In this document: piece by piece, positions 50,319-59,939 of the stretch
How the letters are laid out: each line of letters begins with the position of its first letter
Position numbering within the stretch: position 1 is the stretch's first letter
NCBI GenBank assembly: GCA_020636225.1
Contig: JACJYI010000002.1
Location: 806,001 to 870,000 of the forward strand
Length of the DNA stretch: 64,000 nucleotides
Reading direction: 5' to 3'
Source: Lewinellaceae bacterium
Lineage (GTDB): Bacteria > Bacteroidota > Bacteroidia > Chitinophagales > Saprospiraceae
The notes under the pieces: generated by a model
The model's database searches: none
The model's input: the letters and a program-made list of their open reading frames with translations, nothing else
Told to the model about the DNA's origin: nothing
Made by a program: the position numbers and the translations under genes

Positions 50319-51278
50319 CTATCCGGCAGCTTTCATGTTCCGGATCGCCTGGGTCAGTCGGGGGACAACCTCGAACAGATCACCGACGACCCCATAGTCA
50401 GCCGCCTTGAAGAACGGAGCCTCGGGATCTTTATTGATCACCACAATGACCTTTGAGCGGTTGACTCCTGCCAGGTGCTGTATAGCCCCGGAAATGCCGA
50501 TGGCGATGTACAGGTTCGGGCGAATGGCAATGCCTGTCTGCCCCACGTGCTCATGGTGAGGGCGCCAGTCAGAATCAGCGACAGGACGGGAACAAGCTGT
50601 TGTGGCTCCGAGTTCACTGGCCAACTCCTCGATGATTCCCCAATTTTCAGGCCCTTTCATTCCCCTTCCGGCGGATACGACTTTCTCCGCCTCAGGAAGG
50701 GGGACCGTCCCTTCGACCTTATCTGATTTCAGAAACTTCACACGAGGCTCTGCTGCTGACCAAGCCAGTCCCTGAACCGGTGCCGGGGCGCCGTCTGTCA
50801 TGGGTTGCAACGCATTCCCCATGACCGAGATCACCTTGACATCCGTCTCCAGGCGGATGGTAGCGAATGCCTTGCCGGAGTAAACACCTTTGGATACCAG
50901 GCATCCATTGCCCAGATCCGGGATATCATTGGCCCCGCTGACACAGGCTGCATTCAGCCGAATGGCCAGGCGACCGGTCAGGGCCTTGCCCCTGCTGCTA
51001 TGGCTGAGAATGACATACCCCGCTTGCTTTTCCAGGGCAACATCGCTGATCGCCCTTGCCCACACCTGGGCGTCAAAGTGATCAAACGCAGGACCAGTCA
51101 CATGAACAACCTGATCGGCGCCATACTTCCCCGCATCCTCAGGATGATCCAGTGGGCCAAGGATCACTGCCGTACAGGACACACCTGCCTTTTCGGCCAG
51201 TCGCTTTCCGTAGGTGATGGCTTCCTGGCCTGCCTTCCTAATCTTCCCGTCGCCTGATTCGGCAAATATCAATACCAT
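50319..51278 (-). CDS. etfA: Electron transfer flavoprotein alpha subunit
   Basis: 319 residues from ATG 51278 (MVLIFAESGDGKIRKAG). The C-terminal FAD domain is clear: SAGRGMKGPENW, then QTGIAIRPNLYIAIGISGAI and INKDPEAPFFKAADYG. With EtfB it takes electrons from acyl-CoA dehydrogenases to the quinone pool, linking to the beta-oxidation genes at 12220-15814. It is 36 bp downstream of etfB. Confidence 0.95.
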   Translation of the reverse strand: MVLIFAESGDGKIRKAGQEAITYGKRLAEKAGVSCTAVILGPLDHPEDAGKYGADQVVHVTGPAFDHFDAQVWARAISDVALEKQAGYVILSHSSRGKALTGRLAIRLNAACVSGANDIPDLGNGCLVSKGVYSGKAFATIRLETDVKVISVMGNALQPMTDGAPAPVQGLAWSAAEPRVKFLKSDKVEGTVPLPEAEKVVSAGRGMKGPENWGIIEELASELGATTACSRPVADSDWRPHHEHVGQTGIAIRPNLYIAIGISGAIQHLAGVNRSKVIVVINKDPEAPFFKAADYGVVGDLFEVVPRLTQAIRNMKAAG

Positions 51279-51314
51279 AATCCGTGGTTTCAATCAATCA
51301 AAAATCTTCCCCGA

Positions 51315-52055
51315 TCAAAGGACCTTTGCTTCTTCCTTGAGGAGGCGAACCAATTCGTCCATCCGTTCAGGATCGACCAGATGTACAGACGCCTTTTCCT
51401 TGGGCAGGCTGTACCCAACGATACTGGACCGGGCAGCTGCACCACTTCCGGGCAGTACCTGCAACGGCTTGGTTTTCGCCATCATGATCCCCCGCATGTT
51501 CGGGATGCGCTGTTCGGCCAGTCCCTTTGCCGCACTGATCACAAATGGCGTATTGACCTGGACGGTCTCCTCGCCACCTTCGATCTCCAGATCGACAGTT
51601 GCGGTGGAACCAACCATCTCCATCTTCGAAGCATAGGATAGAAATGGCCAATCCATGAGTTCGGCGATCATGGCCCCAACCTCAGAACCGTTCGATTCGA
51701 TGGACTCCTTACCGGTCATGATCAGATCGAACTCCCCTGAACGGGCATATGCCGCTATCTCCGAGGCTACCTGAAAGGAATCGGCAGGGTCCATATCGAT
51801 CCGCACCGCCTCATCAGCACCAATGGCCAAACCTTTGCGAATGACCTGGTCACAATCGGCCAGGCCGACACTGATCAGGGTCACCTTCCCTCCCTGCGCC
51901 TCTTTCAGTTCCAGGGCCCGTACCAGGGCATACCATTCATCGTAAGGATTCATGATGAACTGCACACCGTTCTGGTCAAAACGTGTATTCTGTTCGACAA
52001 AGCCTATTTTTGCTGTGGTATCGGGGGTTTTGGTTACGCAAACCAGTACGTTCAT
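51315..52055 (-). CDS. etfB: Electron transfer flavoprotein beta subunit
   Basis: 246 residues. It begins MNVLVCVTKTPDTTAKIGF, with the AMP-binding segment DLIMTGKESIESNGSEVGAM and a C-terminal part rich in Lys (MMAKTKPLQVLPG) that contacts EtfA. It forms the ETF heterodimer with the next gene. A TATATTTG box lies 43 bp upstream. Confidence 0.95.
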   Translation of the reverse strand: MNVLVCVTKTPDTTAKIGFVEQNTRFDQNGVQFIMNPYDEWYALVRALELKEAQGGKVTLISVGLADCDQVIRKGLAIGADEAVRIDMDPADSFQVASEIAAYARSGEFDLIMTGKESIESNGSEVGAMIAELMDWPFLSYASKMEMVGSTATVDLEIEGGEETVQVNTPFVISAAKGLAEQRIPNMRGIMMAKTKPLQVLPGSGAAARSSIVGYSLPKEKASVHLVDPERMDELVRLLKEEAKVL

Positions 52056-52098
52056 ATCGCATCAATTTCCGGAGGGACCCGGCATGAATAAAGTGTCG

Positions 52099-52106
52099 CA
52101 AATATA
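52099..52106 (-). promoter_or_regulatory. Candidate -7 box for etfBA
   Basis: On the minus strand this reads TATATTTG, a TAnnTTTG match 43 bp before the etfB ATG. The -33 box is not evident. Confidence 0.35.
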
Positions 52107-52197
52107 GACATTTAATAGGCACTTTTGGTTGTCCGGTGCGTGATTCTGCACAACTCGAACGCTGATGCCAAACCCGACCCAATCAACCTGACACCGC

Positions 52198-52518
52198 ATG
52201 AAAAGTGCCCGTATCGACCAGATTTCCAGCATGTTGTCTGCCACTCCGAATGACCCGTTCCTTCGGTTTGCCCTGGCCAAGGAACATGAAAAAAACGGTG
52301 AAGTCGCCAAGACCCTGAGCGCCTATCAATGGCTCATCGATCACGCTCCGGACTACGCCGGAACTTACTATCACTACGGGCAATTCCTGCTGCAACATGA
52401 TGAGACCGAACGGGCAAGGGTCATTCTGGAACAAGGTCTTCGCACCACACGGGAACAAGGTGACCTTCATGCGCACGGCGAGCTTCGCACCCTGTATGAT
52501 GACTGGTTTGACGACTGA
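52198..52518 (+). CDS. Small tetratricopeptide-repeat protein
   Basis: 106 residues with about two TPR units (DPFLRFALAKEHEKNGEVAK, then GTYYHYGQFLLQHDETERAR). It has no signal peptide or membrane segment, so it is cytoplasmic. Small TPR proteins of this kind recur in Bacteroidota without assigned function. It ends 8 bp before the convergent dapF. Confidence 0.75.
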   Translation: MKSARIDQISSMLSATPNDPFLRFALAKEHEKNGEVAKTLSAYQWLIDHAPDYAGTYYHYGQFLLQHDETERARVILEQGLRTTREQGDLHAHGELRTLYDDWFDD

Positions 52519-52526
52519 TCCCCGGA

Positions 52527-53318
52527 TCAGGATAGGAAGGCAATTCCCTGGAAAACTTTCTTTGCCGGCCCGGTCAGCCAGATGTGGCGAAACCCATAAT
52601 GACCGCGCTCCCAACTCACCGTCAGCTCTCCCCCTTTTGTGGTCATGGCCAGAGTACCCTGTCCCTCATCCGCAAATTCCCGGGCCCAGGCGATCGCTGC
52701 CGCCGTCACCCCGGTCCCACAGGAAAGTGTCTCATCTTCCACGCCACGTTCGTATGTCCTGATCCTCAGACCTTGCTCGCTTTCCTGGATAAAGTTGACG
52801 TTGATCCCATCTTGCCGGAATTCCGGGTCATATCGGATGCGTCGAGCCCGCTCCACCAGGTCCATGTCATCCAGGTCGGTTACCCAGGTGACGTAATGCG
52901 GTGACCCGGAATCCAGCACAACCCCAGCCCCGTGAGGATGCACCTTGGCAATGGACCGCATATGCACCGAAATCCGATCATGGCTGAGCACCCTGGCTTC
53001 GTGATCACCGTCCGATGCCACGAACCAGGCCTCCTCCCCGACCCATCCCAATGAATGGGCAAAAGCGACCAAGCATCTGGAACCATTGCCACAAAAGGTG
53101 GACTCGCCTCCATCCGAATTGTAATAGACCATGCGGAAATCATATCCGCCGGTCCGCTGCAACAGCATCAATCCATCTGCCCCGACCCCCATATGACGAT
53201 CACAGAGACTGGCAATGGTAGCCTTGTTCAATCGGTACTCCCAACGGCCATCGCCATCTTCGACAAGGATAAAGTCATTTCCTGTGCCGTGATACTTGAC
53301 AAAAGGTAATTCCATCAT
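52527..53318 (-). CDS. dapF: Diaminopimelate epimerase
   Basis: 263 residues. The two catalytic cysteines are Cys 76 in STFCGNGSRC and the one in LSCGTGVTA (about 208). The N-terminus FVKYHGTGNDFILVED is conserved. It converts LL- to meso-diaminopimelate for peptidoglycan and lysine. A start 3 bp downstream (second ATG) is equally possible. Confidence 0.95.
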   Translation of the reverse strand: MMELPFVKYHGTGNDFILVEDGDGRWEYRLNKATIASLCDRHMGVGADGLMLLQRTGGYDFRMVYYNSDGGESTFCGNGSRCLVAFAHSLGWVGEEAWFVASDGDHEARVLSHDRISVHMRSIAKVHPHGAGVVLDSGSPHYVTWVTDLDDMDLVERARRIRYDPEFRQDGINVNFIQESEQGLRIRTYERGVEDETLSCGTGVTAAAIAWAREFADEGQGTLAMTTKGGELTVSWERGHYGFRHIWLTGPAKKVFQGIAFLS

Positions 53319-53510
53319 CTGAATCAGACTTGGTGTTGGTGCCTTGTATTCTGTCTGCCTGCTTGCCTGCCAAGGCCAATCCGCTTATCTTCCGGATTCC
53401 CATGGCGGACAGCGAACCTATTGACAGGAGATGAGGTTCATTTAGAAATATTTCCTCCAAAGATATCCCAATCCGGTCGATGCATGCGTTTAGACCATTA
53501 AATCCAGCCT

Positions 53511-54929
53511 ATGAAGTGGTTTGCCCTTGTTTTCAGCACGTCTCTGATCAGTGCCCTGCTTGCGATTGGCCTGTATCGGGCATTGGAGCCTTCCCAGACG
53601 GTTCTGGTCACCAATGACCAGCCTGCCCGACTGGCCGAGTGGACTGACCTCTCTTCCAGGCCGACCGGACCTGCCTATCCGGCTTCAGCGCCTACTGACT
53701 TCATTCTGGCCGCGGACAGGGTCACCCCTGCCGTCGTGAATATCCGTTCCGTCAAGGAATCCGAATACAGCTTCCTGGGCTTCGACGAGGAAAGTTCCAC
53801 CGGGTCCGGGGTCATTCTTTCCCCGGATGGATTTATCGTCACCAACTATCATGTCATTGCCAACGGCAATCGCGTCGAAGTGACGCTCAACGACAAACGG
53901 GAATATCTCGCCAGGGTGATCGGCACTGACCCCTCCACGGATATTGCGGTCATCCGGATCGACGTGGATGCCGACCTGCCCTACGTCGACTTCGCCAATT
54001 CTGACAGTCTGCGTGTCGGCGAATGGGTTGTCGCTGTTGGCAATCCCTTCAATCTGGAATCTACGGTAACAGCAGGGATCGTCAGTGCCAAGGGCCGAAG
54101 CATCAACATCCTGGATGACATGTATCGGGTGGAGTCCTTTATCCAGACCGATGCCGTGATCAACCCGGGCAATAGCGGCGGGGCCCTGGTGAACACGCGG
54201 GGCGACCTGATCGGGATCAATACCGCCATCGTCACCAAATCCGGGAAATACGAAGGCTATTCCTTTGCCGTACCCTCCAACCTGGTGATGAAGGTCGTTG
54301 GAGACATTCGTGAATTCGGCACCGTTCAACGCGGCATCCTGGGGATCAACGTGGACGAGATCGACCAGCAACAGGCCAGGGAGGCCGGAGTCAAGCCAGG
54401 ACAGGGCGTGCTCATCACCCGAGTCAACCCGGGTAGCGCTGCCTATGAAGGTGGATTGCGCAGGGGGGATGTGATCATGGCCATCGATAGCCGACGGATT
54501 CACTCGGTTCCCGAACTCCAGGAACAGGTGGCACGAGCAAGGCCGGGACAGACCCTGACCATCCGGTACAGCCGGGATGGAGAGAAAACCCAGACGGAAG
54601 TCACCCTGCAGCAGATCAAACAGTCCCTGGCCAGTCTGGATCCCAAAACGGAAGCCTTCTACCAGGAAACGGGAATGGGACTGCGTGAACTGAACGAGCA
54701 GGAACGCCAGCGATTCCGACAAGGCGCAGCCATCGTGGAGGTCATTGACCCCGGAAGCAAGGCTGACCAGGTCAATATGGAGCCCAACTTCATCATTGAG
54801 CGGATCAATAGCCGACGCGTGAAGGACCTCAGTGAATGCCTGGAGGCTCTTGGTGAACCAGGCAAGGTCATTCTTGAAGGACGATACACGAATTATCCGG
54901 GTGAATTCAAGTATATCTTCCTGAAATAA
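53511..54929 (+). CDS. HtrA/DegP-type serine protease with two PDZ domains
   Basis: 472 residues. A signal anchor (about 5-22) leads to a trypsin-like domain with catalytic His 114 (NYHVIANG), Asp 144 (PSTDIAVI) and Ser 222 (NPGNSGGAL). The first PDZ domain (about 285-370) has GILGINVDEIDQQQAREAG and RGDVIMAIDSRRI; a second, degenerate PDZ follows (about 395-470). It degrades or refolds damaged envelope proteins. It is a single gene, 75 bp before the carboxylase. Confidence 0.93.
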   Translation: MKWFALVFSTSLISALLAIGLYRALEPSQTVLVTNDQPARLAEWTDLSSRPTGPAYPASAPTDFILAADRVTPAVVNIRSVKESEYSFLGFDEESSTGSGVILSPDGFIVTNYHVIANGNRVEVTLNDKREYLARVIGTDPSTDIAVIRIDVDADLPYVDFANSDSLRVGEWVVAVGNPFNLESTVTAGIVSAKGRSINILDDMYRVESFIQTDAVINPGNSGGALVNTRGDLIGINTAIVTKSGKYEGYSFAVPSNLVMKVVGDIREFGTVQRGILGINVDEIDQQQAREAGVKPGQGVLITRVNPGSAAYEGGLRRGDVIMAIDSRRIHSVPELQEQVARARPGQTLTIRYSRDGEKTQTEVTLQQIKQSLASLDPKTEAFYQETGMGLRELNEQERQRFRQGAAIVEVIDPGSKADQVNMEPNFIIERINSRRVKDLSECLEALGEPGKVILEGRYTNYPGEFKYIFLK

Positions 54930-55004
54930 GCCTGGCGAAGTCCCGGGCCTTTCGCAGATTCTCCCAAATACCTCCTAATTTGGCTGGTCGAACAGTGGAA
55001 CCAT

Positions 55005-56651
55005 ATGAATAGCAAGAACAAGGAATACGATCTCGCCTTCAATAAGAATGAGGATGAAAATCGGCTCGGGGTAGCCAAAATGATCCATCGCCTTGACCGG
55101 ATCCGGGAAGGTGGCGGTCAGAAAAAGATGGAGAAACTGGCCTCGCAGGGCAAGCTTCCGCCTCGGGAACGGATCCGTCTCCTCCTTGATCCGGACTCGT
55201 ACTCCCTGGAGATCGGCGCCTTCGCCGCTTACGACATGTATCCGGATGAAGGAGGATGCCCCTCTGCCGGAGTGGTCGTGGTCATGGGGTATGTGTCAGG
55301 CCGGCTGTGCATCGTCGTCGCCAACGACCCCACGGTCAAGGCCGGCGCGTGGTTTCCGATGACCGGGAAAAAGAACCTGCGGGCTCAGGAGATCGCCATG
55401 GAGAACCGGATTCCCATCATCTATCTGGTCGACAGTGCCGGTGTTTATCTACCCATGCAGGATGAGATCTTTCCCGACAAGGAACATTTTGGTCGCATTT
55501 TCCGGAACAACGCCCGGATGTCCAGCATGGGGATCCCCCAGATTGCCGCCGTCATGGGATCCTGTGTTGCCGGGGGAGCCTATCTGCCGATCATGTCAGA
55601 CGAGGCCCTCATCGTCGAAGGTACCGGTTCGATTTTCCTGGCCGGCCCCTATCTGGTGAAAGCCGCCATCGGCGAGGACGTGGACCAGGAAACGCTGGGC
55701 GGGGCCAGTACCCATTCTGAAATCTCAGGGGTGACCGATTATAAGATGCCCGACGACCAGACCTGCCTGGCCACCATCCGTGACCTGGTCGGTCGCATGG
55801 GGCCAAGGGACCTGACCGGTTTTGACCGGATCAAGCCGGAGGATCCTGCCCTGCCACCGGAAGACATCTACGGGATATTCCCCGGTGATGCCGGCAAGCC
55901 CTATCCCTCCATGGAGATCCTCAAGCGGTTGGTGGACAAATCCACCTTGACCGAATACAAGAAGGAATATGGCAAATCCATCATCTGTGCCTATGCCCGG
56001 ATCGATGGATGGTCGGTCGGCATCGTAGCCAACAACCGCCAGGTGGTCAAGAACGGCAAGGGGGAAATGCAATTCGGCGGGGTCATCTATTCCGACAGTG
56101 CCGACAAGGCCACCCGGTTCATCATGAATTGCAACCAGAAGAAGATCCCCCTGGTCTTCCTGCATGATGTAACGGGCTTCATGGTCGGCTCAAGATCTGA
56201 ACATGGGGGGATCATCAAGGATGGCGCAAAAATGGTCAATGCCGTCGCCAACTCGACGGTCCCCAAATTCTCCATCGTCATGGGCAACTCCTATGGTGCC
56301 GGCAATTATGCCATGTGCGGCAAAGCCTACGATCCACGGATCATCCTGGCCTGGCCTTCGGCCCGCATCGCTGTCATGGGTGGCGACCAGGCTGCCCGGG
56401 TCCTCACGCAGATCCAGGTCGAAGCGCTCAAACGCCAGGGCCATCCTCCCCGACCGGAGGAGGAGGAAACGCTGTACCAGGAAATCAAGACACGATATGA
56501 CGATCAGGCGTCGCCGTACTATGCTGCCGCCCGTTTGTGGGTAGATGGTATTATCGATCCCCTGGAAACCCGAAAGGCCATTTCTCTTGGCATCGAGGCC
56601 GCCAATCATGCACCGGTGGAACCATTCAATCCCGGGGTATTACAAACCTGA
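55005..56651 (+). CDS. Acyl-CoA carboxylase carboxyltransferase (beta) subunit
   Basis: 548 residues, of the MccB/PccB type. The acyl-CoA half carries MGSCVAGGAYLPIMSDEALI, and the carboxybiotin half carries FLHDVTGFMVGSRSEHGGII and MGNSYGAGNYAMCGKAYDPR. It moves CO2 from biotin to an acyl-CoA; residue patterns resemble methylcrotonyl-CoA carboxylase, but the substrate is not certain. The biotin-carrying alpha subunit is not adjacent. Confidence 0.92.
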   Translation: MNSKNKEYDLAFNKNEDENRLGVAKMIHRLDRIREGGGQKKMEKLASQGKLPPRERIRLLLDPDSYSLEIGAFAAYDMYPDEGGCPSAGVVVVMGYVSGRLCIVVANDPTVKAGAWFPMTGKKNLRAQEIAMENRIPIIYLVDSAGVYLPMQDEIFPDKEHFGRIFRNNARMSSMGIPQIAAVMGSCVAGGAYLPIMSDEALIVEGTGSIFLAGPYLVKAAIGEDVDQETLGGASTHSEISGVTDYKMPDDQTCLATIRDLVGRMGPRDLTGFDRIKPEDPALPPEDIYGIFPGDAGKPYPSMEILKRLVDKSTLTEYKKEYGKSIICAYARIDGWSVGIVANNRQVVKNGKGEMQFGGVIYSDSADKATRFIMNCNQKKIPLVFLHDVTGFMVGSRSEHGGIIKDGAKMVNAVANSTVPKFSIVMGNSYGAGNYAMCGKAYDPRIILAWPSARIAVMGGDQAARVLTQIQVEALKRQGHPPRPEEEETLYQEIKTRYDDQASPYYAAARLWVDGIIDPLETRKAISLGIEAANHAPVEPFNPGVLQT

Positions 56652-56689
56652 ACAGGATGGATCCAGGCAGCCTCGCAGGTGATTTACGG

Positions 56690-56983
56690 ATGATCCAGGT
56701 CATCCTTCTTGTCGTCATGGCAGGGCCGTGCAGCGCCCAGGCAATCCACAACCACCCCCTCATTCCTGAACCACATCTGCTCCGGCAAAGCCTCCTGGCC
56801 CCGGCGGAACTCACGGGTGAGGCAACCCCCGGGATTTCTCCGGATCAAGCTTCCCATGCCTTCTTCTGCCAGAAGGAACGGCATCTGGAAAAATGGCTGG
56901 GTGTACCCATCCGTTTCAGGCTAGGTGATCAGGCAACCGTGGACCGGCTGGAACAGAAGAAACCGCCGCACTCAGTCCAGTAA
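56690..56983 (+). CDS. Small exported protein of unknown function
   Basis: 97 residues from ATG 56690 (MIQVILLVVMAGPCSAQA), a signal peptide; an in-frame ATG at 56657 is an alternative start. The mature part ends in HAFFCQKERHLEKWLGVPIR, followed by FRLGDQATVDRLEQK. Secreted Bacteroidota proteins with a similar FC-x-E ... RxRLG ... VDRLE tail are known to me only as hypotheticals. It follows the carboxylase by 38 bp and overlaps the convergent bshB1 by 12 bp. Coding is likely from the signal peptide and conserved tail. Confidence 0.65.
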   Translation: MIQVILLVVMAGPCSAQAIHNHPLIPEPHLLRQSLLAPAELTGEATPGISPDQASHAFFCQKERHLEKWLGVPIRFRLGDQATVDRLEQKKPPHSVQ

Positions 56984-57694
56984 CAGCATATCCGGAACCC
57001 CCGGCAACCGGTTCACCAACCAGCCCTCGGCAAACTCGTATCCGGCTGGACGGCCAAACTCCCGCGCACGTGCGACGATAAAATCCAGAAATCCCTTGCT
57101 GCTGATGGGCGACTCGGGTTCGGTTGATGTCGGATCATAGAACTGGGATCGGAATGTGCGGATCAATTCCAGCTTTTCCTCCAGGACATCCGAAATATCC
57201 ACCACAAAGTCCGGACTCAGGTGGTGGTCCTGGATATAATGGTAGACCGCCCTGGGTCGCCAGGCTTCGAGGAGGGTCCCACCCTCATCCTGGACCTCGA
57301 TGCGACGCAGTCCACTCAGGAAACTTGCCCTGCGGACCAGATCGGCAGCCCGCCCGTGATCGGGGTGCCGATCCGCCGGGGCATTGGCCATGATGATGGA
57401 CGGACGACAGGATCGGATCACGCGGACAACGGCCAGCAGGCTGGATTCATCTGCTGTAAAAAAACCGTCCCTGAGCTCCAGTTGATGACGGAATACCGCG
57501 TTCATCCGCCGGGCCGAAGCCATCGCCTCCGCTGTCCGCGTAAGCGAGTCCCCTCGGGTACCCAGTTCGCCCAGGGTCAGGTCAAGCAGACCTACGGAAT
57601 AACCTCGTGCGATATGGCTCAGCAACGTGCCGCTGGCGGCCAGTTCGACATCATCCGGATGGGCCCCGATGGCCAGTATATCAACCTGTTTCAT
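56972..57694 (-). CDS. bshB1: Bacillithiol biosynthesis deacetylase BshB1
   Basis: 240 residues. The PIG-L family zinc motif is AHPDDVE (residues 11-17), with further ligands in PADRHPDHGRAADLV. The segments GELGTRGDSLTR and YHYIQDHHLSPDFVVDIS fit BshB1, which deacetylates GlcNAc-malate in bacillithiol synthesis. The start is 3 bp after the stop of the VWA gene, so the two are probably co-transcribed. Confidence 0.93.
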   Translation of the reverse strand: MKQVDILAIGAHPDDVELAASGTLLSHIARGYSVGLLDLTLGELGTRGDSLTRTAEAMASARRMNAVFRHQLELRDGFFTADESSLLAVVRVIRSCRPSIIMANAPADRHPDHGRAADLVRRASFLSGLRRIEVQDEGGTLLEAWRPRAVYHYIQDHHLSPDFVVDISDVLEEKLELIRTFRSQFYDPTSTEPESPISSKGFLDFIVARAREFGRPAGYEFAEGWLVNRLPGVPDMLLLD

Positions 57695-57697
57695 CGA

Positions 57698-59779
57698 TCA
57701 ATAGGTGCCTGAATATCGTCGAATCAGCCATTCGACAGCCAAAAGAAGGAGTAATATCCCGAAAATCCAACGCAAATGGATGGCGGGTTTCGTCTCCACA
57801 TGGGAGTACAACACCGGTTTGATCCGCTGGTCCTGTCGGATCAATCCAACCAGGGAGTCCAGCTGCTGGACCGTGACAGCGGCGCCTCCCGATTCCTCCG
57901 CCAGTGTTTTCAACAGATCATGATCCGCCTGGGTTTCGATCTGTTCGATCTGGACTTCCTGAACACTGAACTTGCCGGAGAAGGACAGCTCCTGATTGTT
58001 GTAATTGGTCCGGGCCTCATAGGTATATTGACCGGGAGGGAACAGGCCGGCTTGCAGGGCATACATCTTCCCTTCCTTGTTCATGGTAAAGGGGTACTCC
58101 TCCCCTGCCTCATCCCTGATCCGGACCTGCGCATCCGGATCATTGACCAGCTCGTAGTTGTCATTGTACAATTCACCATCAAAGGTGATCGGTTCATTCT
58201 CGGTAAAGGACTGCCGGGGTGTCAGCACCCGGAAGCGGCGCTTGTCTGCCTTGAGGCTGAGGAATTGGACTGTCTTTCGGATCAGTTCGTCCGTGATCAG
58301 GTGGTTATTATGCTGGAGGAAATCAAACAAGCGCCATTTCCAAAGGCCCTCACCGGCCAGAATGGCCACCTTCACGCCATTCTCCTCTCCGAAAAGCCAG
58401 AGGGGGAAGTTGGTGGATACCGTGCCGATTCGCTGATACAGGAGGACCCGACTGGCCGGAGATGCCAAATAATCCCCGAATGGGGCCACCAGGGGTGGAA
58501 ACTGGGGCAACACCTTCCCCGCATCCGTGTCGAGGGTAAACGTTTCGAAATTCGGTTGGACCAGCGCCTGGACCTCATTCTGACTGCGGCCATCCCCGTT
58601 GATCTCCAACAGCCCTTGCCAGGCCGGTAACGTTCTGATATCGGATTGTTGACCAAGAATGTACCAGACCGGGATCCGGGACCGCTTGACCTCCTGGAGA
58701 ACAGCCGCATACTGATTCCCTCTGGACGGGATCTGGTGCAGGATAATCAGGTCGTATTCCCTCAATCCGGACACCGGCTCATTGCCAAAGCGCAGCTGGA
58801 TATCATAGTTCTTCTCGGCAGACAGGCTCTGGCGCAGGGCGGTCACATCCGGATGAGGTGCATCCGCCAGGATGAGGACCTTTTGACGGGCATCCAACAC
58901 ATCTATATAGACGTCCCGCACATTGTTGGCCCTGTTCTTCTCATCGGTCAGCTGGTCAGCGATGAACCGGTAGTGGTGGACACCTGCACGCCCGGCTTCC
59001 AACACGAGATCCATGGTGTGGAAAAACGGATCCTGATCGATCTGAACAGGGATCTTTTGCAATAACACTGACTTCCCCTCCCGGATCTCATAAACGCCCA
59101 ACTCGGAACGTTCACCCTTGCAGTTGCGGGCCTGGACATCGATCTGGACCTGGAACTGGTCTCCCTGGTAGGCGATCTTGTTATGGAAGATTCGCTTGAT
59201 CCCCAGATCCCGGATCGGGGTCGGATCGCCCAACCCGATGGAAAATATGGGAATACTGGACACATTCCGGGCATATCGGGGATTCTGTCCGGAGTTGTAC
59301 AATCCGTCAGTGGCCAGGATAATGCCCCCAAGATTCTCCTGGCCGAGCACCTCGTGTGTATAGTCCAGCATTGCCGCCAGATCGGTTTCCTGGTCGTTGA
59401 ATGTGGTATCAAAACCTTCCCGTACCCGTTGTCCGAAGGAAAAGGTCTGCACATCAAAATCGCCTGCCAGTTGTGAACGCAGGTCATCGAGGCGGTTGAT
59501 GATATTCCGGGCCTCCGGATCCTGCAGGAGGGAGGCAGAGGCATCCTGGGCGATCACCAGCACCGGCTTCTGCAACTCGGACTCTTCCCGGCGGATCAAT
59601 GGCGACAGGAGAAGAATGGCGAGGGCGGTGACCACCAGGGCGCGCAATGCCGCCAACAGGTATCGGACCCAGGGCTGCTTTTCCTGAAGCTCCTTCGAAC
59701 GATAGTAGAGAATTCCTGATACAAGCAGGCCCAGGACCAGACAACCTAGAAGATACCACCACGGAAAAGGCCAACTCAT
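57698..59779 (-). CDS. VWA-domain membrane protein
   Basis: 693 residues from ATG 59779 (MSWPFPWWYLLGCLVLGLL); a longer open frame upstream is not conserved. Two N-terminal helices (about 7-27 and 40-64) and one near the C-terminus flank a periplasmic body. A VWA-like domain starts at about 72 (PVLVIAQDASASLL; the MIDAS DxSxS is DASAS), with a second Rossmann-like region around 335-420 (LILADAPHPDVTAL, a glutamine-amidotransferase-like fold). Such proteins often serve as BatA-like or stress scaffolds in Bacteroidota; the exact role is unknown. It is upstream of bshB1. Confidence 0.85.
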   Translation of the reverse strand: MSWPFPWWYLLGCLVLGLLVSGILYYRSKELQEKQPWVRYLLAALRALVVTALAILLLSPLIRREESELQKPVLVIAQDASASLLQDPEARNIINRLDDLRSQLAGDFDVQTFSFGQRVREGFDTTFNDQETDLAAMLDYTHEVLGQENLGGIILATDGLYNSGQNPRYARNVSSIPIFSIGLGDPTPIRDLGIKRIFHNKIAYQGDQFQVQIDVQARNCKGERSELGVYEIREGKSVLLQKIPVQIDQDPFFHTMDLVLEAGRAGVHHYRFIADQLTDEKNRANNVRDVYIDVLDARQKVLILADAPHPDVTALRQSLSAEKNYDIQLRFGNEPVSGLREYDLIILHQIPSRGNQYAAVLQEVKRSRIPVWYILGQQSDIRTLPAWQGLLEINGDGRSQNEVQALVQPNFETFTLDTDAGKVLPQFPPLVAPFGDYLASPASRVLLYQRIGTVSTNFPLWLFGEENGVKVAILAGEGLWKWRLFDFLQHNNHLITDELIRKTVQFLSLKADKRRFRVLTPRQSFTENEPITFDGELYNDNYELVNDPDAQVRIRDEAGEEYPFTMNKEGKMYALQAGLFPPGQYTYEARTNYNNQELSFSGKFSVQEVQIEQIETQADHDLLKTLAEESGGAAVTVQQLDSLVGLIRQDQRIKPVLYSHVETKPAIHLRWIFGILLLLLAVEWLIRRYSGTY

Positions 59780-59823
59780 ACTACCCACTGTTCGGTTTAT
59801 GGGATGAAACGAGATCTCGGCCA

Positions 59824-59831
59824 CAAAGTTA
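59824..59831 (-). promoter_or_regulatory. Candidate -7 box for the VWA gene and bshB1
   Basis: On the minus strand this reads TAACTTTG, a TAnnTTTG match 44 bp before the ATG at 59779. The -33 position has only a weak TTTC. Confidence 0.35.
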
Positions 59832-59939
59832 TACCCTTTGAAGAAAGTTGACCGGAAATCAGGGGATCCGGGGTAACATCTGAGGCGATGGAACGTTTCA
59901 TTCCATAAGTTGACCGATTGCCGGTCATTCAAGTACCGA

